Source: Algoriphagus sp.
GTDB lineage: Bacteria; Bacteroidota; Bacteroidia; Cytophagales; Cyclobacteriaceae
NCBI RefSeq assembly: GCF_030694375.1
Contig: NZ_JAUXYL010000023.1
Coordinates: 229,201-293,200 of the forward strand
Direction: 5' to 3'
Length of the DNA: 64,000 nucleotides
Below the pieces are notes generated by a model, which was not told where the DNA came from, did not search any database, and saw only the letters and a program-made list of their open reading frames with translations. The translations under genes and the position numbers were made by a program. Positions 40,458-49,282 of the stretch are shown in pieces. The first letter of the stretch is position 1. Each line of letters starts with the position of its first letter.

Positions 40458-42839
40458 ATGCTGACCAACTATCTAAAAATCGCATTTCGAGGCTTTGCCA
40501 AAAACAAACTGACCTTTTTCATTAATCTCTTTGGACTATCGCTAGGTCTTTGGGCAGCGATTCTGATCGGGTTGTGGATCAAAAGTGAATTCCAGGTAGG
40601 AAAGGGACTTCCTGAAATGGATCAGGTTTACCAAGTAATGGAACATCAATCCTATGGTGCTGAAATATTTACCACGAGTTCCACACCGGGGATTTTGGCT
40701 GAAGCGATGAAGGAAAGTCTCTCTGAAGTTGAACGTGCGGCAACTTACTCATGGACTGAGCCAAATCTATTTGTGAGTGGTGATAACAAGATAAAGCTCC
40801 AAGGCTTTTATGCAGGAGAGGATTACCTGCATATCATGCAGTTTCCATTTCAATATGGTGCAAGGGAAAAGGCACTGACTGACAAATCTCATATCGTGCT
40901 GACGGAATCAGCGGCAATCAAGCTTTTTGGGAAAGCCGATGCTATTGGTGAATCAGTTGAACTCGTGTCGAATGAAGGTAGAGAATTATACATCGTTCAG
41001 GGGGTACTGGCTGATTTGGGGGGAAACGTAAACAGTAAATTTGAGTACATCATTCCTTTTAAGGTCATGTTTGATAAGCCTTATAATGAATGGTTGAAAT
41101 ATTGGGGAAATAATGGACCAAGTACCATTGTAAAGCTTCAGAAAGGAACTGATTCAGAAGCATTTTCTGCCTCTATCAAAGATTTTATTCTTAAGAAAAA
41201 ACAGGCTGATAATCAGGGAAGTAACGTTGCCTTGTTTGTTTTTCCAAAAAGTGAACTATACCTCCATGGATCTTGGAAAGATGGAAACCTTCAGGAGGGT
41301 CGAATCAAAACTGTCAAACTGTTTGCGATGATAGGATTTTTTATTCTGATCATTGCCTGTATCAATTTTATGAACTTATCCACCTCCAAGTCTCAAAAAC
41401 GAGCTAAGGAAGTAGGAGTGAGAAAAGTCTCCGGTGCGGACAAAGCATCCCTGATTTATCAGTTTCTGAGTGAATCAGTGTTGATTACCCTTTGCTCAGG
41501 CTTTTTGGCTTTGATTTTTGTCCAGAGTACGCTTCCGATTTTTAATAATCTGACAGGAAAACAGCTTGAAATTCCTTATGCCGATGGATTTTTCTGGTTG
41601 CAATTTGTAGGGGTATTAGCTTTCACAGGATTGATTGCGGGGAGTTATCCGGCTTTCTACTTATCGGGGACTAAAGTGGTTTCGGTGTTTAAAAACCATC
41701 TGAAAGGAAGTAAAAATGTGGTTATGGCGAGAAAGGGGCTGGTTCTTTTCCAGTTTATACTTGCCACTGGCATGATCGTTTCCACGGTGGTGATTTTCAA
41801 ACAGATAAATTATGCACTTAGCCAAAACCTGGGCTATGAGAAAGACCAATTACTATCCGTGAACCTCGAAGGAGATCTGTTTGAAAAATATGAGATTTTC
41901 AAAGCCCGTCTGGAATCCAATCCCGAGATCGAATCTGTAAGCCGAGTGAGCCACAGTATGTTGGGTAGAAATAGTAATACAGGCGATGTAAATTGGGAGG
42001 GTAAAGACCCCGATTTCACGGCGCTGTTTGAACGGTTTCCGGTGGATTATGATTTTCTGGAGACTATGGGAATGAAGCTCATAGAAGGAGAGGATTTTTC
42101 CCGCGAAAAAGGTTCGGATTCTACCCAATCCGTCATCATCAACCGAAGAGCTTTGGAGCTGATCACCCAAAATAACTCAGAACTTAGAACGCTTTCCATA
42201 GGCGGTGAAAGCCGTCAAATCATTGGAGTGGTGGAGGATTTTCATTTTCAGAGCTTTCATGAATCCATGCAACCAGCCTTTATGCTTTTAGACCCGAGTT
42301 TTAGCTTCAATTCCTATGTCCGGGTGAAGCCGGGCCAAATGCAGTCCACTTTGGGTTTCATCCAATCCGTGGCAGAGGAATTGAATCCTTTGTTCCCGTT
42401 CTCTTACCAGTTTATGGATGAGAATTATGCAAGACTCTATCAGGATGATGTCCGCTTGAGAGATTTGGCGAAGTATTTCAGTATCCTGACGATTTTGATT
42501 TCCTGCTTGGGTTTGATGGGCCTGTCTGCACATGTCGCAGAGCAAAAGACAAAAGAAATCGGGATCAGAAAAGTACTCGGTGCTTCCACATTTTCGATCC
42601 TGAAAGTGATCAATAAGGAGTTTATAGCCATTGTGGCTATTTCGATAATGATTGGATCCGGGCTTGCTTTTTGGCTGATGCAAGATTGGCTTCAGGGGTA
42701 TGCTTACCGAATCGAGTTTGAGTGGTGGTTCATTCCATTGGCCGCTGCTGTTATTCTTGGAATCGCGCTACTCACCGTGATAACCCAATCTCTGAAAGCC
42801 GCCAGAAGCAATCCGGTGAATGCGATTAAGGCTGAATAA
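40458..42839 (+). CDS. ABC transporter permease, FtsX/MacB type (2 of 5)
   Basis: A 793-residue paralogue with the same plan: first helix near 20-42 (FFINLFGLSLGLWAAILIGLW), periplasmic domain, FtsX motif ACINFMNLSTSKSQKRAKEVGVRKVSGA near 300, helix near 430, second periplasmic domain and C-terminal AEQKTKEIGIRKVLGAS. Compared with its neighbours the first domain lacks the ELSYD box (KSEFQVGKG). A terminator follows, so permeases 3-5 may be transcribed separately. Confidence 0.92.
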   Translation: MLTNYLKIAFRGFAKNKLTFFINLFGLSLGLWAAILIGLWIKSEFQVGKGLPEMDQVYQVMEHQSYGAEIFTTSSTPGILAEAMKESLSEVERAATYSWTEPNLFVSGDNKIKLQGFYAGEDYLHIMQFPFQYGAREKALTDKSHIVLTESAAIKLFGKADAIGESVELVSNEGRELYIVQGVLADLGGNVNSKFEYIIPFKVMFDKPYNEWLKYWGNNGPSTIVKLQKGTDSEAFSASIKDFILKKKQADNQGSNVALFVFPKSELYLHGSWKDGNLQEGRIKTVKLFAMIGFFILIIACINFMNLSTSKSQKRAKEVGVRKVSGADKASLIYQFLSESVLITLCSGFLALIFVQSTLPIFNNLTGKQLEIPYADGFFWLQFVGVLAFTGLIAGSYPAFYLSGTKVVSVFKNHLKGSKNVVMARKGLVLFQFILATGMIVSTVVIFKQINYALSQNLGYEKDQLLSVNLEGDLFEKYEIFKARLESNPEIESVSRVSHSMLGRNSNTGDVNWEGKDPDFTALFERFPVDYDFLETMGMKLIEGEDFSREKGSDSTQSVIINRRALELITQNNSELRTLSIGGESRQIIGVVEDFHFQSFHESMQPAFMLLDPSFSFNSYVRVKPGQMQSTLGFIQSVAEELNPLFPFSYQFMDENYARLYQDDVRLRDLAKYFSILTILISCLGLMGLSAHVAEQKTKEIGIRKVLGASTFSILKVINKEFIAIVAISIMIGSGLAFWLMQDWLQGYAYRIEFEWWFIPLAAAVILGIALLTVITQSLKAARSNPVNAIKAE

Positions 42840-42908
42840 TTTGATTTAGGATAGATTGTCCACTAGCGCTCAAAATTTGGACACTTTTATTTTATCCAAT
42901 TTGAAAAA

Positions 42909-42940
42909 AAGTCTCTCAGATTGTTCTGAGGGGCTTTTTT
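42909..42940 (+). terminator. Terminator after permease 2
   Basis: A 12-pair stem (AAGTCTCTCAGA / TCTGAGGGGCTT, two G-T pairs) with loop TTGT and a T run. It divides the permease array into two transcripts unless read through. Confidence 0.8.
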
Positions 42941-43041
42941 GGTTTTGGAACACTTAGTGATTTGAAAATGCAACCTAAGTGGATGAAAGTGCATCTCAAT
43001 AGTCAGATACTAAACCAACACTTTTCCACCAGCCTACTGCC

Positions 43042-45462
43042 ATGCTGAAATCCTATTTGAAAATCACCTTCAGAAATCTGCTTAAAAACAAAGTGTACTC
43101 TGGCATCAATATCCTGGGATTAAGTCTGGGAATGGCTGCCAGCATCTTGATCATCATTTACATCGTCGATGAGCTGAGTTATGACAAATTTCACCCCGGG
43201 GGCGAATTGATCTATCGGGTTGGGATGCAGGGTAAGATGAACGGAAATGAATTTAATATGGCCCTATCTCCCGCCCCCTTGAGTCAAGCGTTAAAAGATG
43301 AGGTTCCGGAGGTAGCAGATGCGATCCGATTAGGGGCATTCCGAACCATGCCGATTCGATTAGAGGAGAAAACGTTCACAGAACCGATGATGCTGGTGGC
43401 AGAATCCAATTTCTTTGAATTCTTCGGTTTTGAGTTGCTGCAAGGAGACCCCAAAACTGCACTTTCTGGTACCGATCGGATTGTTTTGACCGAGTCGACT
43501 TCCAAGAAATACTTTGGAGATGCTGACCCAATTGGGCAGATCATCCTCAGAGGATCTGACAAGCGAGCAACCGAAGTCACAGGGGTAGTGGCTGACCCAC
43601 CTCACAATTCACACTTGGATTTCGAAATGCTCCTTTCGGCCGAAAGTTGGGCATATATGAAAGACCTCCAATGGTCTTCCAATAATTTATACACGTATTT
43701 CCGGATTCATCCGGGCTCAAATCCCCAGCAAGTAAAAATTGCATTGGACAGCTTTATTCAAAAGTATTTCGGTCCTGAGATAGAGCAGTTCCTTGGGATT
43801 TCCCTGAAAGCTTTCCTTGAGGCTGGGAATCAGTTTGGGTATTTGATACAACCCTTGCAGGATATCCATTTACACTCCGACTTGGATGAGGAAATTAAAC
43901 CGGGGGGAAGCATTCAGTATCTCTATATTTTCGGAGCAATTGCTTTGTTTATCATTGTGATAGCCTGCATCAATTTTATGAATCTTTCCACCGCCCGCTC
44001 ATCAAATCGGGCTAAGGAGGTAGGTGTTAGGAAATCCGTCGGGGCAGGGAAAGGCAGATTGATCGGTCAGTTTTTATCTGAGTCGATGGTCTACAGTTTT
44101 ATGTCCGGTTTTATTGCCTTGCTGTTGATTGTAATAGCGCTTCGGCCTTTCAATTCCCTTTCGGGAAAAGAGTTGGGATTGGAGCTTTTTGCGCATCCTT
44201 TGGTTTTGCCGGCTTTTCTTGGTTTTATGATTTTGATAGGATTGATGGCGGGATCTTATCCGGCATTTTACCTCACTGCATTTTCCCCTGTGGCAGTCTT
44301 GAAAGGTAAAATCCGTAGTGGAGTGAAGCGTTCCAACTTCAGAAACGGACTGGTGGTTTTTCAGTTTTTTATTTCAATTTCTTTAATTATCAGTAGCATG
44401 GTAGTGTACAAGCAACTGAACTACATGCAGGAAAAGAACTTGGGTTTTGACAAAGAAAACGTCATAAAACTACTTCACACCATGGCATTGGGAAAGAATT
44501 CAGAGTCATTTAAGCAGGAGCTGCTTGCTAACTCCGGATTTGTTTCTGCAAGTTATGCAAATGCCCTTCCTCCGAATATTGACTGGAATTCGGTTTTCAA
44601 GACTTCAGATACCAAGCAGGATTTTCTCTGCAATCTGAATTTTGTAGACCATGACCACCTCGAAACAATGAAATATACAATGGTCATGGGTAGATTTTTT
44701 TCCAAGGATTACCCAAGCGATACCGGCGCTATTCTTCTCAATGAAAGTGCTTTTAGACAGATGGGCTGGACTACTTTAGATGGGAATCAACGTTTGGGAG
44801 GGTTTTGGAATGTTAATTCTGAGCCCGTGGAGCGGGAAGTAATCGGAGTGATTCAGGATTTTAACTTCGAAAGTCTGAAAAATGCAGTTAGACCATTGAT
44901 CATGACATTGGGTCCAGAACCCAACCGTGAATTGGCGGTTCGGATTAGTCCGGGTGATTTGGAGTCCAAGTTGGCTTTCCTTGAGCGAACGTGGAAAAAA
45001 CATTCCGACGGAGCAGCTTTCGAGTATTCCTTTGTCGATGCCAATTTCGATGCACTGTTTAATCAGGAGAAAAAGATGGGGAATATCATCCTTATTTTCA
45101 CTGTACTAGCCATCAGTATCGCCTGCTTGGGATTATTTGGCTTGGCAGCATATACTGCCGAGCAGCGCTCAAAGGAAATCAGCATTCGCAAAGCTTTGGG
45201 TGCTTCCATGGCCAATCTGGTAACCATTCTCAGCAAGGATTTTACGATTTTGGTAGGCATAGCATTTCTAATTGCTGGCCCATTGTCTTACTACCTGATG
45301 ACTAATTTCTGGCTTCAAAATTTTGCCTTTCGGGTGGATATTGATGTTTTTTTGATCCTAATCGCAGGGGTAATTTCAATTGTGATTGCATGGCTTACGA
45401 TCAGTGTTCAAAGTTTCAAAACAGCCATGAATAATCCGGTAGATTACTTGAAAAATGAATAA
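43042..45462 (+). CDS. ABC transporter permease, FtsX/MacB type (3 of 5)
   Basis: An 806-residue paralogue: INILGLSLGMAASILIIIYIVDELSYDKFH at the first helix, ACINFMNLSTARSSNRAKEVGVRKSVGAG in the first FtsX domain, and AEQRSKEISIRKALGAS in the second. Full length with both periplasmic domains. No ATPase of its own, so it presumably uses the one at 36632 or another in the genome. A 274-base spacer follows with the direct repeat TACTGAAAACTG at 45561 and 45581. Confidence 0.92.
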   Translation: MLKSYLKITFRNLLKNKVYSGINILGLSLGMAASILIIIYIVDELSYDKFHPGGELIYRVGMQGKMNGNEFNMALSPAPLSQALKDEVPEVADAIRLGAFRTMPIRLEEKTFTEPMMLVAESNFFEFFGFELLQGDPKTALSGTDRIVLTESTSKKYFGDADPIGQIILRGSDKRATEVTGVVADPPHNSHLDFEMLLSAESWAYMKDLQWSSNNLYTYFRIHPGSNPQQVKIALDSFIQKYFGPEIEQFLGISLKAFLEAGNQFGYLIQPLQDIHLHSDLDEEIKPGGSIQYLYIFGAIALFIIVIACINFMNLSTARSSNRAKEVGVRKSVGAGKGRLIGQFLSESMVYSFMSGFIALLLIVIALRPFNSLSGKELGLELFAHPLVLPAFLGFMILIGLMAGSYPAFYLTAFSPVAVLKGKIRSGVKRSNFRNGLVVFQFFISISLIISSMVVYKQLNYMQEKNLGFDKENVIKLLHTMALGKNSESFKQELLANSGFVSASYANALPPNIDWNSVFKTSDTKQDFLCNLNFVDHDHLETMKYTMVMGRFFSKDYPSDTGAILLNESAFRQMGWTTLDGNQRLGGFWNVNSEPVEREVIGVIQDFNFESLKNAVRPLIMTLGPEPNRELAVRISPGDLESKLAFLERTWKKHSDGAAFEYSFVDANFDALFNQEKKMGNIILIFTVLAISIACLGLFGLAAYTAEQRSKEISIRKALGASMANLVTILSKDFTILVGIAFLIAGPLSYYLMTNFWLQNFAFRVDIDVFLILIAGVISIVIAWLTISVQSFKTAMNNPVDYLKNE

Positions 45463-45736
45463 TTACCATACCTGGTTTCTAAAATGGGCTTTGACTTCGC
45501 TAGCCTGACAGGCAGGTCACACTGTGCGTAGAGGAAGTACTTTCTCACTGTATGGTTTCCTACTGAAAACTGTGACTGCTTACTGAAAACTGATTTCGTT
45601 CGCTGACGGTCAAAAATGCCTTATCTCGGACAATTCAAATTCGAAATTACCCACGCCGGAGCGCGTATCGAGGTTTTTTACCTTGGCACAATCTCTGGCA
45701 TTTTAAATCAATAGAAAACTAACACAAAACTATCCC

Positions 45737-46429
45737 ATGAAAACTTCAAAATTCTCCACCTTAGTTTTTGCCTTGTTCCTGATAGGATCAGTGGCATTCG
45801 CTCAAAGATCTGAAATCAGAACTCCAGGTACATTTACAAAAATCGAAAACCATGGAAGTTGGGACGTCGAAATCACCAAAGGCTCCAAGGATGAAATCCG
45901 ATTGGAGTCTTCCAGTTTTGACCTCAGTAAAGTGATCACAGATCTCGATAGAGGAAAACTTGAAATCAAACTGGAAAAAGGAAACTACAGAAACGTTGAA
46001 CTCAAAGTATTTATCACTGTTCGCCAATTGGAATCAGTAGGAAACGGAGGCTCAGGTAATATGGAGATCAAGTCTGATTTTGGCGCAGAAACATTTGGAA
46101 TCGGACTTTCTGGATCCGGAAGTATCTCAGCTAAAAAAATCAACGCCCAAAAACTCAGCGTCGGAATGAGTGGATCAGGAAAAGTGAAAATCGAGGGTGG
46201 TCAGGCGGAAGAAGCCAATATTGGGCAATCCGGTTCCGGTAATTTTGAAGGGATCAATTTCACCGCTGAATCTGTAAAAATCGGAAAGTCGGGTTCGGGT
46301 ACCACAGCAATCAGCGTAGTGGAATCACTAACAGTAGGTGCTTCCGGCTCAGGAAATGTCTACTACCGTGGGAATCCAGAGAAGCAAAGCATCGGAGTAT
46401 CCGGATCTACCAAGGTGATAAGACAATGA
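45737..46429 (+). CDS. Exported DUF2807 (head GIN domain) protein
   Basis: A signal peptide (FALFLIGSVAFAQ) is followed by about 205 residues of right-handed beta-helix-like turns, with the motif SGSGN or SGSG recurring about every 20 residues (VGNGGSGNMEIKS, GLSGSGSISAKK, GMSGSGKVKIEG, GQSGSGNFEG, GKSGSGTTAIS, GASGSGNVYYRG). These are the putative auto-transporter adhesin head GIN proteins of Bacteroidota, function unknown. Its place inside the permease array suggests an envelope role or a substrate of export; that is inference. Confidence 0.88.
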   Translation: MKTSKFSTLVFALFLIGSVAFAQRSEIRTPGTFTKIENHGSWDVEITKGSKDEIRLESSSFDLSKVITDLDRGKLEIKLEKGNYRNVELKVFITVRQLESVGNGGSGNMEIKSDFGAETFGIGLSGSGSISAKKINAQKLSVGMSGSGKVKIEGGQAEEANIGQSGSGNFEGINFTAESVKIGKSGSGTTAISVVESLTVGASGSGNVYYRGNPEKQSIGVSGSTKVIRQ

Positions 46430-46738
46430 TCAATGCTCAATGACCAATGAACAATCCTCAATTATCAATAACCATTGCTCAATTATCAAGATAAAAGGTC
46501 AGTACTCAATACCCTGAAAATTGAAAATTGAATTTGATAATTGAACATTGTTTAAGTAGCTGGTATCAAGTATCAAGATTTAGAGGCGATAGCCAAGAAG
46601 CAAGAGGTTTTGGTAAGAAGTAAAGAGTAAAAAGTAAGTCAGGAATTTGGATTTTAATTAGGGAGGAGATGAACCTTTCAATTTTCCAATCCGCCACGGC
46701 CAAGTAGTTCCAATCTTTCAATTTTCCAATCCGAAATA
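46430..46738. repeat. Word-repeat spacer with inverted arms before permease 4
   Basis: No gene. The left arm (46431-46490) is built from CAATGACCAATGAACAATC and CAATTATCAA variants; the right arm (46514-46550) is the reverse vocabulary (TTGAAAATTGAATTTGATAA). Further on are GTATCAAGTATCAAG (46563 on) and a 19-base direct repeat CTTTCAATTTTCCAATCCG at 46675 and 46715. Confidence 0.65.
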
Positions 46739-49156
46739 ATGTTCAAAAATTACCTGAAAATTGCCTATAGGAATCTTGTCAAAAACAAAGTCTATTCAGC
46801 AATCAATATTTTCGGATTGACCTTAGGCTTTGTTTGCTGCATTTTGATCATGCTATATGTCAAGAATGAACTGTCCTATGATAAGTTTATTCCCAATCAT
46901 GAGCAAATCTATCGCGTTGCTTTGGAGCGAATCTACCCGGATCACTCCAGCTTTTATGCGATTATTCCTGATAGCTATTCTGAAGTCATAGCAGAGGAAA
47001 TCAAGGGCGTAGAGGAATCTGTCCGCTTGTTCAATTTTGGAAATGCCCTAATCATCGAACTAGGAGAGGAAAAAATTGAAGAAAAGAATGTAATCGCCGC
47101 TGATTCTAATTTTTACAATGTTTTTGAGTTTGAAATTTTGCTGGGTAATGCCCAATCCGCACTGAGCCAACCCAACACGGTTGTCCTTACTACGACTACC
47201 GCTCAAAGATTATTTCCAGGTGTAAATGCTGTTGGTCAATCATTTCGATTTTTTGATCAGGATTATGCCGTTTCTGCGGTGATGCAGGATATCCCTGAAA
47301 ATTCTCATTTAAAGTTTGATTACATTTTTTCATCGGTCTCATTTCCCAATCTGGCCCAGGAAAATTTCACCGGATTTTCGGCATTTACTTATTTGAAATT
47401 AAGTCCGGGTACTGATCCTCTAGAAGTAGAAAATCAAATTCCAAGCCTGGTAGAAAAGTATGCGGCAGGACAGATCGAACGAGAATTGGGAATTTCATTT
47501 TCCGACTATTCAAAAGCTGGAAATGGATACCGTTACTTCCTTCAACCTTTAGCTTCAATTCACCTGAATTCAAATTTGCAATCTGAATTAAGAGCAAATG
47601 GAAATGCCCTATACGTCTATATTTTTATTTCCATTGCTATTTTCATCTTAGTCCTAGCCTGCATCAACTTTATCAATTTGGCCACGGCAAGATCTGCAGA
47701 CCGAGCTAAAGAAGTGGGAGTAAGGAAAGCAATGGGTTCTCAACGAAATCAAATCGTTGTTCAGTTTTTATTAGAGGCCATGGTGTTGACTTTCGTCAGT
47801 TTAGGCATCGGGATTGTTTTAATAAGTTTTTCGCTTCCATTTTTCAATCAGCTTGCAGAAAAGACCCTTCGAATAGATCTTTCTGCCGTGTTAATTGCTC
47901 TTCCCATTTTGGTTGGATTTGGCATTTTAATAGGACTTTTGGCAGGCTATTATCCTGCTTTTCATATTTCTAAATTGAATACCATCAGTATTCTAAAGGG
48001 TAAACTTCAAGCCAACGGAAATCAAAACTGGCTAAGAAACGGACTGGTTGTTTTTCAGTTTGCTATCGCTATCATCCTGATTTCAGGCACCTTGATTGTC
48101 AATAAACAAATCGATTTTATCCAATCCTCCAGCTTGGGATTTGAGAAAGAAAATGTGGTCATCATTGAACGATTTGCGAATCAAGAAAATCAAGAGGTGA
48201 TTCGGAATGAAATTGAACGATTTTCCAATGTGATTTCTGTAGGCACCTCGAGTTCAATCCCTGGAGGGCGAACTTTCGGTTCCCAGTTCACCACGCCGGG
48301 AGATCAGAAAGTATTAACCACCAAGAGTATGTCCGCCGATGAGGACTTTTTCAGTACACTTGGAATTGCCGCTGAGGAAGGCAGATTGTTCCAAAAAGAA
48401 TTCAATGACTCTCTTTCTTTGATATTGAATAGGGAGGCGGTGAAAGTATTTTTTGGGGATGAGAATCCGATTGGGAAAAAGCTTTTTAATACCGCATTTA
48501 GGCAGGAGGTTCCAAACGAATTGACAGTGATTGGTGTAGTGGACAATTTTAATTTTGAATCCTTACATACTACAGTCACGCCCTTGGCGATTTTTAACAT
48601 TCGAAATGGAAATGGTTTTCCAGCTTTCTTAACCATTCGTTATGCGGGTGCTGACCAAGAGGCAGTGTTGAATAAACTAGAGGCCACCTGGTCCGAATTT
48701 TCAGACGGTAGCCCTTTGGCTTATTCATTTCTGGATGAAAACTTGGCAGAATTATACAGTGCCGAGCGGGTTTCAGGACAGATTTTGGGAGTATTTTCAT
48801 TTTTAGCGATCGTGATAGCCTGTATCGGATTATTTGGTCTGGCGGCCTATACGGCATTTTTGCGAACCAAAGAGATTGGAGTTCGCAAAGTCTTGGGAGC
48901 TTCGGTAGGAAGTATCGTGCTTTTGCTCTCTGTGAATTTTGCCAAACTCGTCGGAATAGCTTTTCTCTTTGCGATTCCTGTTTCCTGGCTAATGATGGAT
49001 AACTGGCTTGATTCCTTTGCTTTCAAAATTGAACTCGGGATTTGGGTTTTCGCCTTTGCAGGCATCATTACGCTTTTGATAGCGTTGCTGACGGTGAGCT
49101 ATCAAGCGTTCAGTGCCGCTGTTGTCAATCCCGTGAAAAGTCTGAAAAGTGAATAA
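46739..49156 (+). CDS. ABC transporter permease, FtsX/MacB type (4 of 5)
   Basis: An 805-residue paralogue: INIFGLTLGFVCCILIMLYVKNELSYDKF at the first helix, ACINFINLATARSADRAKEVGVRKAMGSQ near 300, and FLRTKEIGVRKVLGAS in the last domain. All landmarks of the double permease are intact. Begins right after the second copy of the 19-base repeat. Confidence 0.92.
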   Translation: MFKNYLKIAYRNLVKNKVYSAINIFGLTLGFVCCILIMLYVKNELSYDKFIPNHEQIYRVALERIYPDHSSFYAIIPDSYSEVIAEEIKGVEESVRLFNFGNALIIELGEEKIEEKNVIAADSNFYNVFEFEILLGNAQSALSQPNTVVLTTTTAQRLFPGVNAVGQSFRFFDQDYAVSAVMQDIPENSHLKFDYIFSSVSFPNLAQENFTGFSAFTYLKLSPGTDPLEVENQIPSLVEKYAAGQIERELGISFSDYSKAGNGYRYFLQPLASIHLNSNLQSELRANGNALYVYIFISIAIFILVLACINFINLATARSADRAKEVGVRKAMGSQRNQIVVQFLLEAMVLTFVSLGIGIVLISFSLPFFNQLAEKTLRIDLSAVLIALPILVGFGILIGLLAGYYPAFHISKLNTISILKGKLQANGNQNWLRNGLVVFQFAIAIILISGTLIVNKQIDFIQSSSLGFEKENVVIIERFANQENQEVIRNEIERFSNVISVGTSSSIPGGRTFGSQFTTPGDQKVLTTKSMSADEDFFSTLGIAAEEGRLFQKEFNDSLSLILNREAVKVFFGDENPIGKKLFNTAFRQEVPNELTVIGVVDNFNFESLHTTVTPLAIFNIRNGNGFPAFLTIRYAGADQEAVLNKLEATWSEFSDGSPLAYSFLDENLAELYSAERVSGQILGVFSFLAIVIACIGLFGLAAYTAFLRTKEIGVRKVLGASVGSIVLLLSVNFAKLVGIAFLFAIPVSWLMMDNWLDSFAFKIELGIWVFAFAGIITLLIALLTVSYQAFSAAVVNPVKSLKSE

Positions 49157-49282
49157 AGTATTAAGACATAAGATTCAAGACATAAGTATTTAGAATCGAG
49201 AACCAAGAGTAAAAAAAAGAAAATGAAAGGGTGATCCTAATTTTTCAATCTTCAAATCTTCCAATATTTCAATCAAATAACC
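49157..49282 (+). repeat. Word-repeat spacer between permeases 4 and 5
   Basis: AAGACATAAGATTCAAGACATAAG followed at a distance by TTTTTCAATCTTCAAATCTT and CCAATATTTCAATC before the ATG of permease 5. The two parts are of opposite vocabulary (AAGATTCAAG versus CAATCTTCAAATCTT) and may pair loosely. Confidence 0.5.
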
